Assembly (NCBI RefSeq): GCF_002917105.1
Contig: NZ_PQFZ01000004.1
Span: forward strand, 372,001 to 436,000
Length of the DNA: 64,000 nt
Reading direction: 5' to 3'
DNA from: Allobosea psychrotolerans
Lineage (GTDB): Bacteria > Pseudomonadota > Alphaproteobacteria > Rhizobiales > Beijerinckiaceae
Shown: positions 35,923 to 45,098 of the stretch, piece after piece
How positions within the stretch are numbered: position 1 is the first letter of the stretch
Layout: each line of letters begins with the position of its first letter
The notes under the pieces: generated by a model
What the model was told of the DNA's origin: nothing
Database searches by the model: none
Seen by the model: only the letters and a program-made list of their open reading frames with translations
Made by a program: the position numbers and the translations under genes

Positions 35923-36165
35923 ATGGGCTCACCTTCTTCGACCTCGCATACCGCAGTCCTGTCGCGCCTCGTAGCGCGGCTGCGCTTCTTGATTGTAGCG
36001 ACGCTGGGCGCTTATGCCGCCATCAATCTGCTGCTGGCGGCGCTTGCGCCCTTCACCCAGGGCTGGCCGACTCTCGGCGTCACGGCAGTGGCCGTGCCGC
36101 CGATGGTACTGGTGATGGTCTACGCGGTGATTCCGGTCGCCTTCCGCTTCGGTTCGCCGCGCTGA
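35923..36165 (+). CDS. Small two-helix membrane protein under TetR control
   Basis: An 80-residue hydrophobic protein with two predicted membrane helices (about 20-43 and 50-73: VATLGAYAAINLLLAAL and AVAVPPMVLVMVYAVIPVAF) and a charged N-terminal segment. GGAG lies 7 bp before the ATG. No family recognised. Operators upstream and the divergent TetR gene suggest inducible expression; it may assist an exporter encoded elsewhere. It is convergent with the GH15 gene, 16 bp between stops. Confidence 0.75.
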   Translation: MGSPSSTSHTAVLSRLVARLRFLIVATLGAYAAINLLLAALAPFTQGWPTLGVTAVAVPPMVLVMVYAVIPVAFRFGSPR

Positions 36166-36181
36166 TCCGGCACGTGCGGGC

Positions 36182-38023
36182 TCAGAACGCCTCTTCCCAG
36201 TTGCGGCTGAGCCGCATCGCCGAGTTGATCAGCCCGACCATCGAATAGGTCTGCGGGAAGTTGCCCCAGAGCTCGCCCGTAGTGAGGTCGGCATCCTCCG
36301 AGAGCAGGCCGAAGCTGTTGCGCCGTTTCAGGATGCGGCCGAACAGCTCCTTGGCCTCGTCGACCCGGCCGATGGCGAAGAGCGCATCGACATACCAGAA
36401 GGCGCAGATCAGGAAGCCGGTGTGCATGAAGCCGAAATCATCCTGCGTCGCATAGCGCAGCAGCAGGTCGCCACGCGTGAGATCGCGGCCGATCGCCTCG
36501 ACGGTCGCGATGTAGCGCGGGTCGTCGGCCTTGACGAAGCCGAGCTCGGCGAAGAGCAGCAGCGTCGCGTCGAGCTCCGTTCCGTCGAAGGTCGAGACGA
36601 AATGGCCCTTCTCCTCGTTCCAGATGCGTTCGCCGATGATGCCCTTCAAGCGCTTGGCCTCGGATCTCCAATACTCCTTGCGGTCGGCCCGGCCGAGCGT
36701 GCCGGCGATGCGGGCGAGGCGGTCGCAGGCGGCCCAGCACATCACGCTGGAGAAGGAGTGCACCACCTGCCTTTCGCGCAGCTCCCAGGGGCCGGCGTCG
36801 GGCTTGTCGAAATAGGTGATGGCGAGCTCGCCCATGCGCTCCAGCTGGGCGAAGAGCATGTCCTTGCCGGGCTGGATCAGGCGCTGGTCGAAGAAGGAAT
36901 GCGTCGCCGCGAGCACGACCGCGCCATAGCCGTCATTCTGGATCTGTGTCGCCGCGCCATTGCCGAAGCGCACCGGCTGGTGGCCGCGATAGCCTGAGAG
37001 ATTGGGGGCCTCGAACTCGTCCAGCGCCCCGCTGCGCGTGATCGGGTAGAGCGGCGGCAGATGCTCGGCCCCGCTTTCGGTGAAGGTGTCGACGATATTG
37101 GTGATGAAGCCGAGATAATCCTCCATCGTTCGCGTCGTGCCCAGACGGTTGAGCGCATGGACGACGAAATAGGCGTCGCGCAGCCAGCAGAAGCGATAGT
37201 CCCAGTTGCGCTGCGTGCCGGGCGCCTCCGGGATCGAGGTGGTGAGCGCGGCGACGATCGCGCCGCTCTCCTCGAAGGAGCAGAGCTTCAACGTGATCGC
37301 GGCGCGGATCACCTCTTTTTGCCAGTCGAACGGGATCGAGAGCGAGCGCACCCAGTCGCGCCAGTAATCGGTCGTCTTGTCCAGGAATTCGCGCGAAGTC
37401 GTCTCGATTTCGGCGCGCAGTGCCTCGTCCGAGCCGATGAAGAAGGAGAAGGGCCGGTCGACCGCGAAGGGGATGCTGTCGACGACATAGGAGACCGGCG
37501 CGTCGGTGGTCAGGCGGATGGTCTGGTCGGCGCCGACGAAGCGGACATGGTTGGAGCCGCGCGTGATCTCGTCGGGCTCTTCGCCGAGGCCCAGGCAGGG
37601 CTTCAGCACGATGCGGATGCGCGGCCGGCCCGAGATCCGCCTGACCCGCCGCACCAGCTGCGGCGGCCGGAAGAAGCGCTCAAAGCGCACGAAACGCGGC
37701 GCGAAATCGAGGATCTCGATGGCGTTGCCGTGATCGTCCGAAAGGACGGAGGACAGGATCGCGGTGTTGTCGAGATAATTCTGCTCGCAGCGTGTCATCC
37801 CGACCAGCTCGATCGCGAAGACGCCCTTCTTCGGCATCGCCCCGTCATCGTCCGGCTGGTTGTCGATCAGCGCGCAGAATACCGGGTCGCGGTCGAGGCG
37901 CGGAAAACAGCCCCAGACAATGCGGGCGCGCCTGTCGATCAGCGCGGCGATCGTGCAATTGCCGATCACGCCGAGGTCGAGCGAGACGGAGTTCCGTCCC
38001 GCGATCGTCGTCGAAACTGTCAT
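36182..38023 (-). CDS. Glycoside hydrolase family 15 protein (glucoamylase/trehalase-like)
   Basis: A 613-residue cytoplasmic glycosidase with an N-terminal beta-sandwich domain (about 1-200, beginning SLDLGVIGNCTIAALID) and a C-terminal alpha/alpha barrel. GH15 marks include GTQRNWDYRFCWLRDAYFVV near 285 and YWRSEAKRLKGIIGERIWNE near 480. AAGG lies 8 bp before the ATG at 38023, and otsB ends only 8 bp upstream, so the two are co-transcribed. That context suggests trehalose cleavage or turnover of a related alpha-glucan; GH15 trehalases are known in mycobacteria and archaea. Specificity is inferred. Confidence 0.92.
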   Translation of the reverse strand: MTVSTTIAGRNSVSLDLGVIGNCTIAALIDRRARIVWGCFPRLDRDPVFCALIDNQPDDDGAMPKKGVFAIELVGMTRCEQNYLDNTAILSSVLSDDHGNAIEILDFAPRFVRFERFFRPPQLVRRVRRISGRPRIRIVLKPCLGLGEEPDEITRGSNHVRFVGADQTIRLTTDAPVSYVVDSIPFAVDRPFSFFIGSDEALRAEIETTSREFLDKTTDYWRDWVRSLSIPFDWQKEVIRAAITLKLCSFEESGAIVAALTTSIPEAPGTQRNWDYRFCWLRDAYFVVHALNRLGTTRTMEDYLGFITNIVDTFTESGAEHLPPLYPITRSGALDEFEAPNLSGYRGHQPVRFGNGAATQIQNDGYGAVVLAATHSFFDQRLIQPGKDMLFAQLERMGELAITYFDKPDAGPWELRERQVVHSFSSVMCWAACDRLARIAGTLGRADRKEYWRSEAKRLKGIIGERIWNEEKGHFVSTFDGTELDATLLLFAELGFVKADDPRYIATVEAIGRDLTRGDLLLRYATQDDFGFMHTGFLICAFWYVDALFAIGRVDEAKELFGRILKRRNSFGLLSEDADLTTGELWGNFPQTYSMVGLINSAMRLSRNWEEAF

Positions 38024-38031
38024 CGGTAACC

Positions 38032-38823
38032 TTATGAGAAGCTGGAAGCGGTCAGACGGCCGTGTTCTGCCGCGGTGAGAAGGATCGTGCGCAGGGCGGT
38101 CGGCGAGGCAATGCGGTGCGCGGCACAAGTCTCGCCATCGCCGATCCGGATCGAGAGCCCGCCCAATGCGTTCACCGCCTTGAAGCCGGCTTCGTCGGTG
38201 ATGTCGTCGCCGATGAAGACGGGCCTGCGTCCGGCATAGGGTGCGCTCTGCATCAATTGAACGATGGCGCCGCCCTTGCTGGCGCCGGCGGGAACCAGTT
38301 CCGCCACCGACTTGCCTTCCTGGAGCCGGACGGCCGGCCCCATGCGAGCAGCAATCGTGCGGATCAGATCCAGTGCTTCGTCCTTCAGCGTGGGCGCCAG
38401 CCGCCAGTGCACGGCAATGGAAATGTGCTTGTCCTCGACGATGATGCCGACATGGCTGTTGGCGAAGCGCACCAGATCGCGGGTCGCCTCGCGCATCGCG
38501 TCGGGCACCGCGAACTGCGAACGGATCTCGTCACCGACCCGAATTTGCGCGCCGTGCAGCCCCGCGGCATCGAACCGGTAGGGCGCGAGAATCTCATCGA
38601 GAAAGCTGACGGGCCGGCCGGAGACGAGCGCCAGCGCTCCCCCAAGCGAGTCGCGCAGGAACCCCAGCGCCGGAGCGACCTGCCGGTCGAGCTGCACGGC
38701 GTCGGGCACGGGCGCGATTTCGACAAGCGTACCATCGAAGTCGAGAAACAGGGCGATCTCGGCCTCCGCGGGATCGATGTCGTGGATATCGTGAAGCAAT
38801 TCAGTTTCTGCCAGTGTCATCAT
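38032..38823 (-). CDS. otsB: Trehalose-6-phosphate phosphatase
   Basis: Removes phosphate from trehalose-6-phosphate, the second step of trehalose synthesis. The 263-residue HAD-superfamily enzyme has the nucleophile motif FLDFDGTLVEIAP near residue 27, LVSGRP near 67 and VFIGDDITDEAGF near 205 with the metal-binding aspartates. ATGATG gives two adjacent start choices. It is the first gene of the minus-strand otsB-GH15 pair and divergent from otsA. Confidence 0.96.
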   Translation of the reverse strand: MMTLAETELLHDIHDIDPAEAEIALFLDFDGTLVEIAPVPDAVQLDRQVAPALGFLRDSLGGALALVSGRPVSFLDEILAPYRFDAAGLHGAQIRVGDEIRSQFAVPDAMREATRDLVRFANSHVGIIVEDKHISIAVHWRLAPTLKDEALDLIRTIAARMGPAVRLQEGKSVAELVPAGASKGGAIVQLMQSAPYAGRRPVFIGDDITDEAGFKAVNALGGLSIRIGDGETCAAHRIASPTALRTILLTAAEHGRLTASSFS

Positions 38824-39134
38824 CTTTGTCTATCTGCGCGAGATCTCGATCTGTCTGAGCCATGAGTCGGGCGAAAACACGGCCCTTCACCTTGAGAATT
38901 CCTTGTGCCGAAACGCCGCCATGCCTGGCGGATCGCGACTCGGTTCGCGAACTCGCCACATTTATTGTCCAGCTTCCCGTTACCGTCACGTTCTCGACGT
39001 GACGTTGCCACCGCTTCGCCATCTGCGAAGACGGAGGCCTCGGAAACATTACGTGCTCAGCCGCGTTCTGTTCCTGCCACCGGTGTCGAAATTCTGGCGA
39101 CCGGTCGCAATTCAAAAAGGAGAGCTGTCGCGCC
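38824..39134. promoter_or_regulatory. otsB-otsA divergent intergenic region with EcfG-type promoter candidate
   Basis: This 311-bp gap holds no convincing gene. On the plus strand GGAAA (39042-39046) and CGTT (39064-39067) are separated by 17 bp; the alphaproteobacterial EcfG (general stress sigma) consensus is GGAAC-N16/17-CGTT, so there is one mismatch. It sits 67 bp before the otsA ATG. AAAGGAG lies near 39115-39121. CGTTCTCGACGTGACG (from 38990) and TTCGCGAACTCG (from 38946) are small inverted repeats of unknown role. Confidence 0.5.
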
Positions 39135-40760
39135 ATGCGTCTCGTCATCGTCTCGAATCGCGTCACCATTCCAGATCGTCACGAGAAAGTGGCGGCAGGG
39201 GGATTGGCGGTGGCGCTGCGCGAGGCGCTGGAGAAACGGGGCGGGCTCTGGTTCGGCTGGAGCGGGGATGTCAGCGACGCCCCTGGTGGCCAGGCTGTCC
39301 GCACGGTTCAGCGGGGCAAGGTGACCTATGCGGTCACGGATCTCAGCGAGAGCGAGCGCCAGACCTATTATCTCGGTTTCTCCAACCGTGCGCTCTGGCC
39401 CAATATGCATTACCGGCTCGGCCTGACCGAGTTCTCGCGCACGGATTATGCAGGCTATCTCGCGGTCAACCGCCGCTTCGCCAAGGCGCTCATCCCGCTG
39501 CTGAAGCCCGATGATCTGATCTGGATCCACGATTATCACCTGATCCCGCTGGCCGCCGAGCTGCGCCGGCGCGGCGTGACCAACCGGATCGGCTATTTCC
39601 ATCACATTCCCTGGCCTCCGGCGGAGGTTTTCGGCGCGCTGCCCTTCAGCGCCACGCTGATCAGCACGATGGGCGCCTATGATCTCGTCGGCGTGCAGAC
39701 GCAGGTCGATGTCCGCAATCTGATCAGCGGCCTGGTCTCGCTCTGCGGCGCGAGGGTGGAGGGCGGCAAGGTCAGGATGGGCCGCCGCGAAACCACGGTG
39801 CAGGCCTTCCCGATCGGCATCGATGTCGAGGCCTTCCGCAAGCTCGCCGCGGCCTCCGAGCGGGCAGCGACGCGTCCGATCAAGGCCACCCGGGAATCGC
39901 TGGGCGCCCGCAAGCTCGTCATCGGCGTCGACCGGCTCGATTATTCCAAGGGCATCGTTCAGCGGCTCGAGGCGTTCGGTCAATTCCTGCGCAGCCATCC
40001 CGAACATCGTGGCCGGGTCGGCTTGCTGCAGATCGCGCCGCCCTCGCGAAGCGACGTGCCCGAATATGCCGAGCTCGACCGTCAGTCGGACGAAACCGCG
40101 GGCCGCCTCAACGCCGCGCTCGGCGAGTTCGACTGGACGCCGATCCGCGTGGTCAAGAAGGCCTATTCGCGCAATGCGCTGGCGGGGTTCTACCGGCGTG
40201 CCCAGGTCGGGCTGGTGACGCCGATGCGCGACGGCATGAATCTCGTCGCCAAGGAGTATATTGCCGCGCAGGATCCCGCCGATCCCGGTGTGCTCGTGCT
40301 GTCGCGCTTTGCCGGCGCGGCGCAGCAGATGGGCGAGGCGCTGATCGTCAACCCCTATGACACCCATGAGGTCGCCGAGGCGATCCGCACCGCGCTCGCG
40401 ATGCCAAAATCCGAGCGGATTCGCCGGTTCGAGCGCCTCTACGAGATCATCGAAGCGACCGATATCGGCTGGTGGACGCAGTGCTATCTCGATGCGCTCT
40501 CGGGCATCGAGGCGCCCATCCAGGACAACGCTCCGAAATCCGGGCCAAAGCGCAGCGCGTCGAAAAAAGCGGCGCCCAGACTGCAGGTCGTGAGGCCGGC
40601 GCCCCAACCCGAGATGGAGGGCCCAGGCCAGGGGGAAACGGTTCGGAAAACGGCTCTGGAGGCGGCCCCGCCGGCGGCGAAGCCGAAAGGCGGGGCTTCG
40701 GTGAAACCCGCCGTCGCCGCCACGCCGGCGAGCAACGGAGCCGGGCTTGGACCAGCCTAG
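39135..40760 (+). CDS. otsA: Trehalose-6-phosphate synthase
   Basis: Transfers glucose from UDP-glucose to glucose-6-phosphate. The 541-residue GT20 enzyme starts [10 protein letters not shown] and has the substrate-loop [11 protein letters not shown] near 24. It also has [18 protein letters not shown] near 130, [18 protein letters not shown] near 263 and the donor-site segment [17 protein letters not shown] near 362, all canonical. After about residue 470 comes an Ala/Pro/Lys-rich, probably disordered tail that ordinary OtsA lacks. It is divergent from otsB. Confidence 0.96.
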   Translation: MRLVIVSNRVTIPDRHEKVAAGGLAVALREALEKRGGLWFGWSGDVSDAPGGQAVRTVQRGKVTYAVTDLSESERQTYYLGFSNRALWPNMHYRLGLTEFSRTDYAGYLAVNRRFAKALIPLLKPDDLIWIHDYHLIPLAAELRRRGVTNRIGYFHHIPWPPAEVFGALPFSATLISTMGAYDLVGVQTQVDVRNLISGLVSLCGARVEGGKVRMGRRETTVQAFPIGIDVEAFRKLAAASERAATRPIKATRESLGARKLVIGVDRLDYSKGIVQRLEAFGQFLRSHPEHRGRVGLLQIAPPSRSDVPEYAELDRQSDETAGRLNAALGEFDWTPIRVVKKAYSRNALAGFYRRAQVGLVTPMRDGMNLVAKEYIAAQDPADPGVLVLSRFAGAAQQMGEALIVNPYDTHEVAEAIRTALAMPKSERIRRFERLYEIIEATDIGWWTQCYLDALSGIEAPIQDNAPKSGPKRSASKKAAPRLQVVRPAPQPEMEGPGQGETVRKTALEAAPPAAKPKGGASVKPAVAATPASNGAGLGPA

Positions 40761-40884
40761 AGCCGGATGATTTCAGGGGGAGTGACAATGCGACCCCGTC
40801 TGAAATCTGAATCCGTCTCTCATCTGAAAGTGAGAGCAGGATCAATGCGAAAAACCGTTTCCCACTTTGTTGCATCGTGCTCTT
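40758..40884. repeat. Composite hairpin repeat, long form, forward
   Basis: GAGCCGGATGATTTCAGG, CTGAAATCTGAATCCGTCTC, then GAGCAGGATCAATGCGAAAA and CCGTTTCCCACTTTG. It matches the copy at 53680-53806 in reverse orientation over almost its full length, and the short copy at 26345. It overlaps the last base or so of otsA (its stop TAG supplies the start of TAGAGCCGG). The remaining gap to ptsP (40885-41070) shows nothing recognisable. Confidence 0.75.
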
Positions 40885-41070
40885 TCCCCCGAACTGACGA
40901 TTTGCCGAAGATAAGGCCTTGCCCCGGCGCACAGCCCTTGCCGAACAGGCCCTTGCCTCGCTAGAAGCGGCTGGAACCGAGGTTCGCTTGCGACTCGGCC
41001 ACGACAGGTGTCAGGTCTGCGATGGACATCGGCCGCAATGGCTGAGGAGGCGGGCGGAGGGCTGGGATTG

Positions 41071-43338
41071 ATGCGAGGCGCTCTCGGAGGACCAGGCGTT
41101 CTGCTGCGCCGCCTCCGCGAGGTGATGGCAGCGTCGATCAGCCCGCAGGAGCGGCTGGATCGGCTCGTCGTCCTGATCGCAGGCAATCTCGTCGCCGAGG
41201 TCTGCTCGGTCTACGTCCTGCGTGAGGACGGCTCGCTCGAACTCTATGCCACCGAGGGCCTCAACCGCGAGGCGGTCCATCTCACCTTGATGCGCGCCGG
41301 CGAGGGCCTCGTCGGCCTGATCGCGCGCGAGGCCGAGCCGCTGGCGCTGTCGGACGCGCAAAACCACCCGGCCTTCTCCTACCGCCCCGAGACGGGCGAG
41401 GAGATCTACCGCTCCTTCCTCGGCGTGCCGATCCTGCGCGGCGGCGCGGTCATGGGCGTCCTCGTCATCCAGAACCGCGCGACGCGGCTCTACAGCGAGG
41501 AGGAGATCGAATCGCTGCAGACCACCGCCATGATCATGGCGGAGATGATCGCGGCCGGCGGCTTGAAATCGCTCGCGCCGCCCGGCGCCTCGATCGGCCT
41601 CGACCGCCCGATCCATGGCATCGGCGTCTCGCTTGCCGATGGCGTCGGCCTTGGCCACGCCGTGCTGCACGAGCCGCGCGTCGCCATCACCAACCTGATC
41701 GCCGAGAATCCGGCGAGCGAGGTCAAGCGGCTCGAAGCCGCGATCGCCGAGATGCGGACCTCGATCGATGAATTGCTCGAGCGCGGCGACGTCGCCCATA
41801 CCGGCGAGCACAGGGAGGTGCTCGAGACCTTCCGCATGTTCGCCCATGACCAGGGCTGGCTCAGGCGCATGCGCGAGGTCGTGATGACCGGCCTGACGGC
41901 GGAGGCCGCCGTTGAGCGTGTCCAGTCCGACACGCGCGCCAAGATGCTGCGCCAGACCGACCCTTATCTGCGCGAGCGCCTGCACGATCTCGACGATCTC
42001 GCCAACCGCCTGCTGCGCACGCTGATGGGCAAGGCCAACGGCGTCGCCCGCGAGGAGCTGCCCGAGAACGCCATCCTGATCGCGCGCTCGATGGGCCCTG
42101 CGGCGCTGCTCGACTATGACCGCGCCAATCTGCGCGGCCTGGTGCTGGAGGAGGGCGGCCCCACCAGCCATATCGCCATCGTTGCGCGCGCGCTCGGAAT
42201 CCCGGCCGTCGGCGAGATCGTCAACGCGACCGCACTCGTCCAGCCGGGCGATGCCGTCATCGTCGACGGTCAGGCAGGCGAGGTCCAGATCCGGCCGCAG
42301 CCCGACGTCGAGAACGCCTACAAGGACAAGGCGCGCTTGCGCGCCCGCAAGCAGGAGCAGTACCGCAAGCTCAAGAGCATGCCCGCCGTCACCAAGGACG
42401 GCGTCCCGATCCTGCTCCAGATCAATGCCGGGCTGCTCGTCGACATGCCCAATATCGAGGCGACGGCGGCCTCGGGCATCGGCCTGTTCCGCACCGAACT
42501 GCAATTCATGGTCGCCGAGCACATGCCGACGACCAGCGAGCAGCAGGCCCTCTACAACGCCGTGCTTGACCAGGCGCAAGGCCGGCCCGTGACCTTCCGC
42601 ACGCTCGATATCGGCGGCGACAAGGTGCTGCCCTATATGGAGCGCGTCGAGGAGGAGAACCCGGCCCTGGGCTGGCGCGCCATCCGCATCGGCCTGGACA
42701 AGCCGCGGCTTCTGCGCGCGCAGCTGCGCGCGCTGCTGCGCGCCGGCGCCGGCCGCGACATGAAGATCATGCTGCCGATGATCGCGACGGTCGACGAGTT
42801 CCTGCGCGCCCGCATGATTGTCCGGCGCGAGCAGGCGATGCTGGCCAAGCAAGGCCATGCGCCGCCGCTCAGCCTCCAGCTCGGTGTCATGGTCGAGGTG
42901 CCCTCGCTGCTCTTCGAGCTGGCGGAAATCGCGCGCGAGGCCGATTTCCTCTCGATCGGCACCAATGACCTGATGCAGTTCCTGTTCGCGGCCGACCGCG
43001 AGAACAAGCGTGTGGCCGACCGTTTCGATCCGCTGAGCGTGAGCGCCTTGCGGGCGCTGCGCAGCATCGTCGAGGCCGCCTCCGAGGCGAATTGCCCGGT
43101 GACGGTCTGCGGCGAGATGGGCGGCAAGCCCTTGGAGACGATGGCGCTGATCGGCCTCGGCTACCGCGCCTTCTCGATGTCGGCGGCCTCGATCGGCCCG
43201 GTCAAGGCAATGCTGCGCGCGCTCGACGTGGAGAGGCTGCGCGAGCGGCTCGACTGGATGCTGGCCTCGCCGGACGGCGTCGCCAGCCTGCGGCCGCAAC
43301 TGGCGGCGCTCGCCGCCGAATTCAAGGTTCCGGTCTAG
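41071..43338 (+). CDS. ptsP: PtsP, enzyme I of the nitrogen phosphotransferase system
   Basis: EI-Ntr takes phosphate from PEP and passes it to NPr, a regulatory relay that has no sugar transport role. The 755-residue protein has an N-terminal GAF domain (about 10-150), the phosphohistidine swivelling domain with His367 in GGPTSHIAIVARALGIPAVG, and a C-terminal PEP-binding barrel (GIGLFRTELQFM near 473, TNDLMQFLFAADREN near 632, VCGEMGGKPLETM near 680). The ATG at 41071 gives the standard N-terminus MRGALGGPGVLLRRLREVMA with GGAGG upstream; earlier in-frame ATGs are rejected. Confidence 0.95.
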   Translation: MRGALGGPGVLLRRLREVMAASISPQERLDRLVVLIAGNLVAEVCSVYVLREDGSLELYATEGLNREAVHLTLMRAGEGLVGLIAREAEPLALSDAQNHPAFSYRPETGEEIYRSFLGVPILRGGAVMGVLVIQNRATRLYSEEEIESLQTTAMIMAEMIAAGGLKSLAPPGASIGLDRPIHGIGVSLADGVGLGHAVLHEPRVAITNLIAENPASEVKRLEAAIAEMRTSIDELLERGDVAHTGEHREVLETFRMFAHDQGWLRRMREVVMTGLTAEAAVERVQSDTRAKMLRQTDPYLRERLHDLDDLANRLLRTLMGKANGVAREELPENAILIARSMGPAALLDYDRANLRGLVLEEGGPTSHIAIVARALGIPAVGEIVNATALVQPGDAVIVDGQAGEVQIRPQPDVENAYKDKARLRARKQEQYRKLKSMPAVTKDGVPILLQINAGLLVDMPNIEATAASGIGLFRTELQFMVAEHMPTTSEQQALYNAVLDQAQGRPVTFRTLDIGGDKVLPYMERVEEENPALGWRAIRIGLDKPRLLRAQLRALLRAGAGRDMKIMLPMIATVDEFLRARMIVRREQAMLAKQGHAPPLSLQLGVMVEVPSLLFELAEIAREADFLSIGTNDLMQFLFAADRENKRVADRFDPLSVSALRALRSIVEAASEANCPVTVCGEMGGKPLETMALIGLGYRAFSMSAASIGPVKAMLRALDVERLRERLDWMLASPDGVASLRPQLAALAAEFKVPV

Positions 43339-43601
43339 AGGCTGTTATGAGCCATGGAGTCGATTTGACGCTGGCGATTTTGCGCGAATGCCAGGAGTTC
43401 GAGGACGCAAACCTTCCGGTTTGCTACGAAGAACGACGCCGCAGTCGCGCAAAAGCGCCGCGCCCTACGGGTGAGGTGAAAACGACGGAGCTGCAGCGTC
43501 GCATCGCTTGCCGATACGGACGTATTGGCGGCGCGATGCTCCTCCCATCTCCGTCGTTTTGACCTCATCACATCGGCCCCATGGTTCATAACGGCCTCTA
43601 G
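43335..43601. mobile_element. 267-bp MITE-like palindromic element between ptsP and prfA
   Basis: The ends are 23-bp inverted repeats matching at 21 positions: CTAGAGGCTGTTATGA... (43335-43357) and its complement at 43579-43601. The left end contains the ptsP stop codon. Inside are nested inverted repeats: GGTGAAAACGACGGAG (from 43475) against CTCCGTCGTTTTGACC (to 43564), and a central hairpin 43501-43539 closed by GCATCGC/GCGATGC with CCGATACG/CGTATTGG. No transposase is encoded. It fills nearly all of the 315-bp gap. Confidence 0.7.
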
Positions 43602-43653
43602 CGACGCCTTTCGCCGCCCGAACCCTCACGTTGTCACCTGTCCGAGTTCCGTT

Positions 43654-44739
43654 ATGTCCCTTCAGCTTCCGCAAGACCGTCTCGATGCCATCATGGCGCG
43701 CCATGCCGCCGCCATGGCCGAGATCAACAGCGCGACCGATGCGGTGCGGACCGTCGAACTCGCCAAGGAGCTCTCCGAACTCGATCCGGTGGTGGCCGCC
43801 ATCGCCGCCTGGCGGCAGGCGCTCACGACGCTGGATGAGGCGCAGGCGCTGATCGAGGATCCTGCTACCGACGCCGAGTTCCGCGATCTGGCCTATGAGG
43901 AGCGCGACGCCGCGCGCAGTGAGATCGAGACCCGCGCCCGCGAGATCCTGATCGCGCTCTTGCCCAAGGATGCCGCCGACGAGCGCGGCGTCATCCTCGA
44001 AATCCGGGCCGGCACCGGCGGCGACGAGGCCTCGCTCTTCGCCGGCGATCTCCTGCGCATGTATCAGCGCTATGCCGCGCAGAAGGGCTGGAGCGTCGAC
44101 ATCATGTCGGAAAGCGAGGGCACGGTCGGGGGCTTCAAGGAGGTCATCGCCGAGATCTCGGGCAAGGGCGTCTATGCGAAGCTGAAATATGAATCCGGCG
44201 TGCACCGCGTCCAGCGTGTGCCCGATACAGAGACGAGCGGGCGCATCCACACTTCGGCGGCGACGGTGGCGATGCTGCCGCTCGCGGGCGATGTCGACAT
44301 CGTCTTGAAGGACGACGAAATCCGCATCGACACGATGCGGGCCGGCGGGGCCGGCGGCCAGCACGTCAACAAGACGGAATCGGCGGTCCGCCTGACCCAT
44401 CTTCCCAGCGGCATCGCGGTCGTGGTCCAGGACGAGCGCTCCCAGCACAAGAACAAGGCCCGCGCCTATGAATTGCTGCGGGCAAAGCTCTACGACATCG
44501 AGCGCAGCCGCGCCGATGCCGACCGTGCCGCCGACCGGCGCTCCCAGATCGGTTCCGGCGACCGCTCCGAGCGCATCCGCACCTATAATTTCCCGCAAGG
44601 GCGCGTCACCGATCACCGCATCAATCTGACGCTCTACAAGCTCGACGAGATGATGCAGGGGCTCGTGCTCGACGAGATCATCGATGCGCTGACGGCCGAG
44701 CAGCAGGCGAGGTTGCTCGCCACCGAAAACGGCGCCTGA
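43654..44739 (+). CDS. prfA: Peptide chain release factor 1
   Basis: RF1 reads UAA and UAG and triggers peptide release. The 361-residue protein has the coiled domain 1, the codon-reading domain near 180-210, and the catalytic GGQ at residues 234-236 within [38 protein letters not shown] near 290 is also invariant. The ATG at 43654 gives [19 protein letters not shown]; the frame is open upstream into the repeat element but that is not RF1-like. prmC, which methylates the GGQ glutamine, lies just downstream. Confidence 0.97.
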   Translation: MSLQLPQDRLDAIMARHAAAMAEINSATDAVRTVELAKELSELDPVVAAIAAWRQALTTLDEAQALIEDPATDAEFRDLAYEERDAARSEIETRAREILIALLPKDAADERGVILEIRAGTGGDEASLFAGDLLRMYQRYAAQKGWSVDIMSESEGTVGGFKEVIAEISGKGVYAKLKYESGVHRVQRVPDTETSGRIHTSAATVAMLPLAGDVDIVLKDDEIRIDTMRAGGAGGQHVNKTESAVRLTHLPSGIAVVVQDERSQHKNKARAYELLRAKLYDIERSRADADRAADRRSQIGSGDRSERIRTYNFPQGRVTDHRINLTLYKLDEMMQGLVLDEIIDALTAEQQARLLATENGA

Positions 44740-44811
44740 GCATGGCGATGAAACCTCCGCGGCCCTCAGGCGTTGATCTGGTACCAAATCAAATATCGGC
44801 GGGAGGCAACC

Positions 44812-45060
44812 ATGATCAAACTCGTTTCGAGCATCGCCCTGGCGGGCATGATGACATTGACGATCGCAAGCGCGGGGCAGGCGCAGGAACGCACGTTTCG
44901 CCGCATGACGGCGGGCCCCTCGGCTCCGCTGGGGAAATCCATGACGCAGAGCCAGGCGCGCCGACTCTGCCAGATGGAGATGCGCGGCACGCGCGAGAGC
45001 CGCTCCGCCATCCGCCAGAAGATGGCGATCTGCATGCGCAAGCGCATGGAAGGCATGTGA
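44812..45060 (+). CDS. Small secreted basic protein between prfA and prmC
   Basis: An 82-residue protein with a clear signal peptide (1-25: MIKLVSSIALAGMMTLTIAS then AGQAQ). The mature part of about 57 residues is Arg/Met-rich, with RRLCQMEMRGTRESRSAIRQ and a second Cys near the end, so a disulphide is possible. GGGAGG lies 5 bp before the ATG, which strongly supports translation. It sits 72 bp after prfA and 38 bp before prmC. No known family recognised. Confidence 0.78.
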   Translation: MIKLVSSIALAGMMTLTIASAGQAQERTFRRMTAGPSAPLGKSMTQSQARRLCQMEMRGTRESRSAIRQKMAICMRKRMEGM

Positions 45061-45098
45061 ACGGCGACGCCCCTGGCGTAGACGACAAAGGACCCAAC

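Noticed and set aside
41011..43299. 762-codon minus-strand frame opposite ptsP
   Set aside because: Shadow of ptsP; no domain-like sequence.
43335..43589. 84-codon minus-strand frame within the MITE-like element
   Set aside because: It coincides with the palindrome and its sequence reflects the repeat; no ribosome-binding site.
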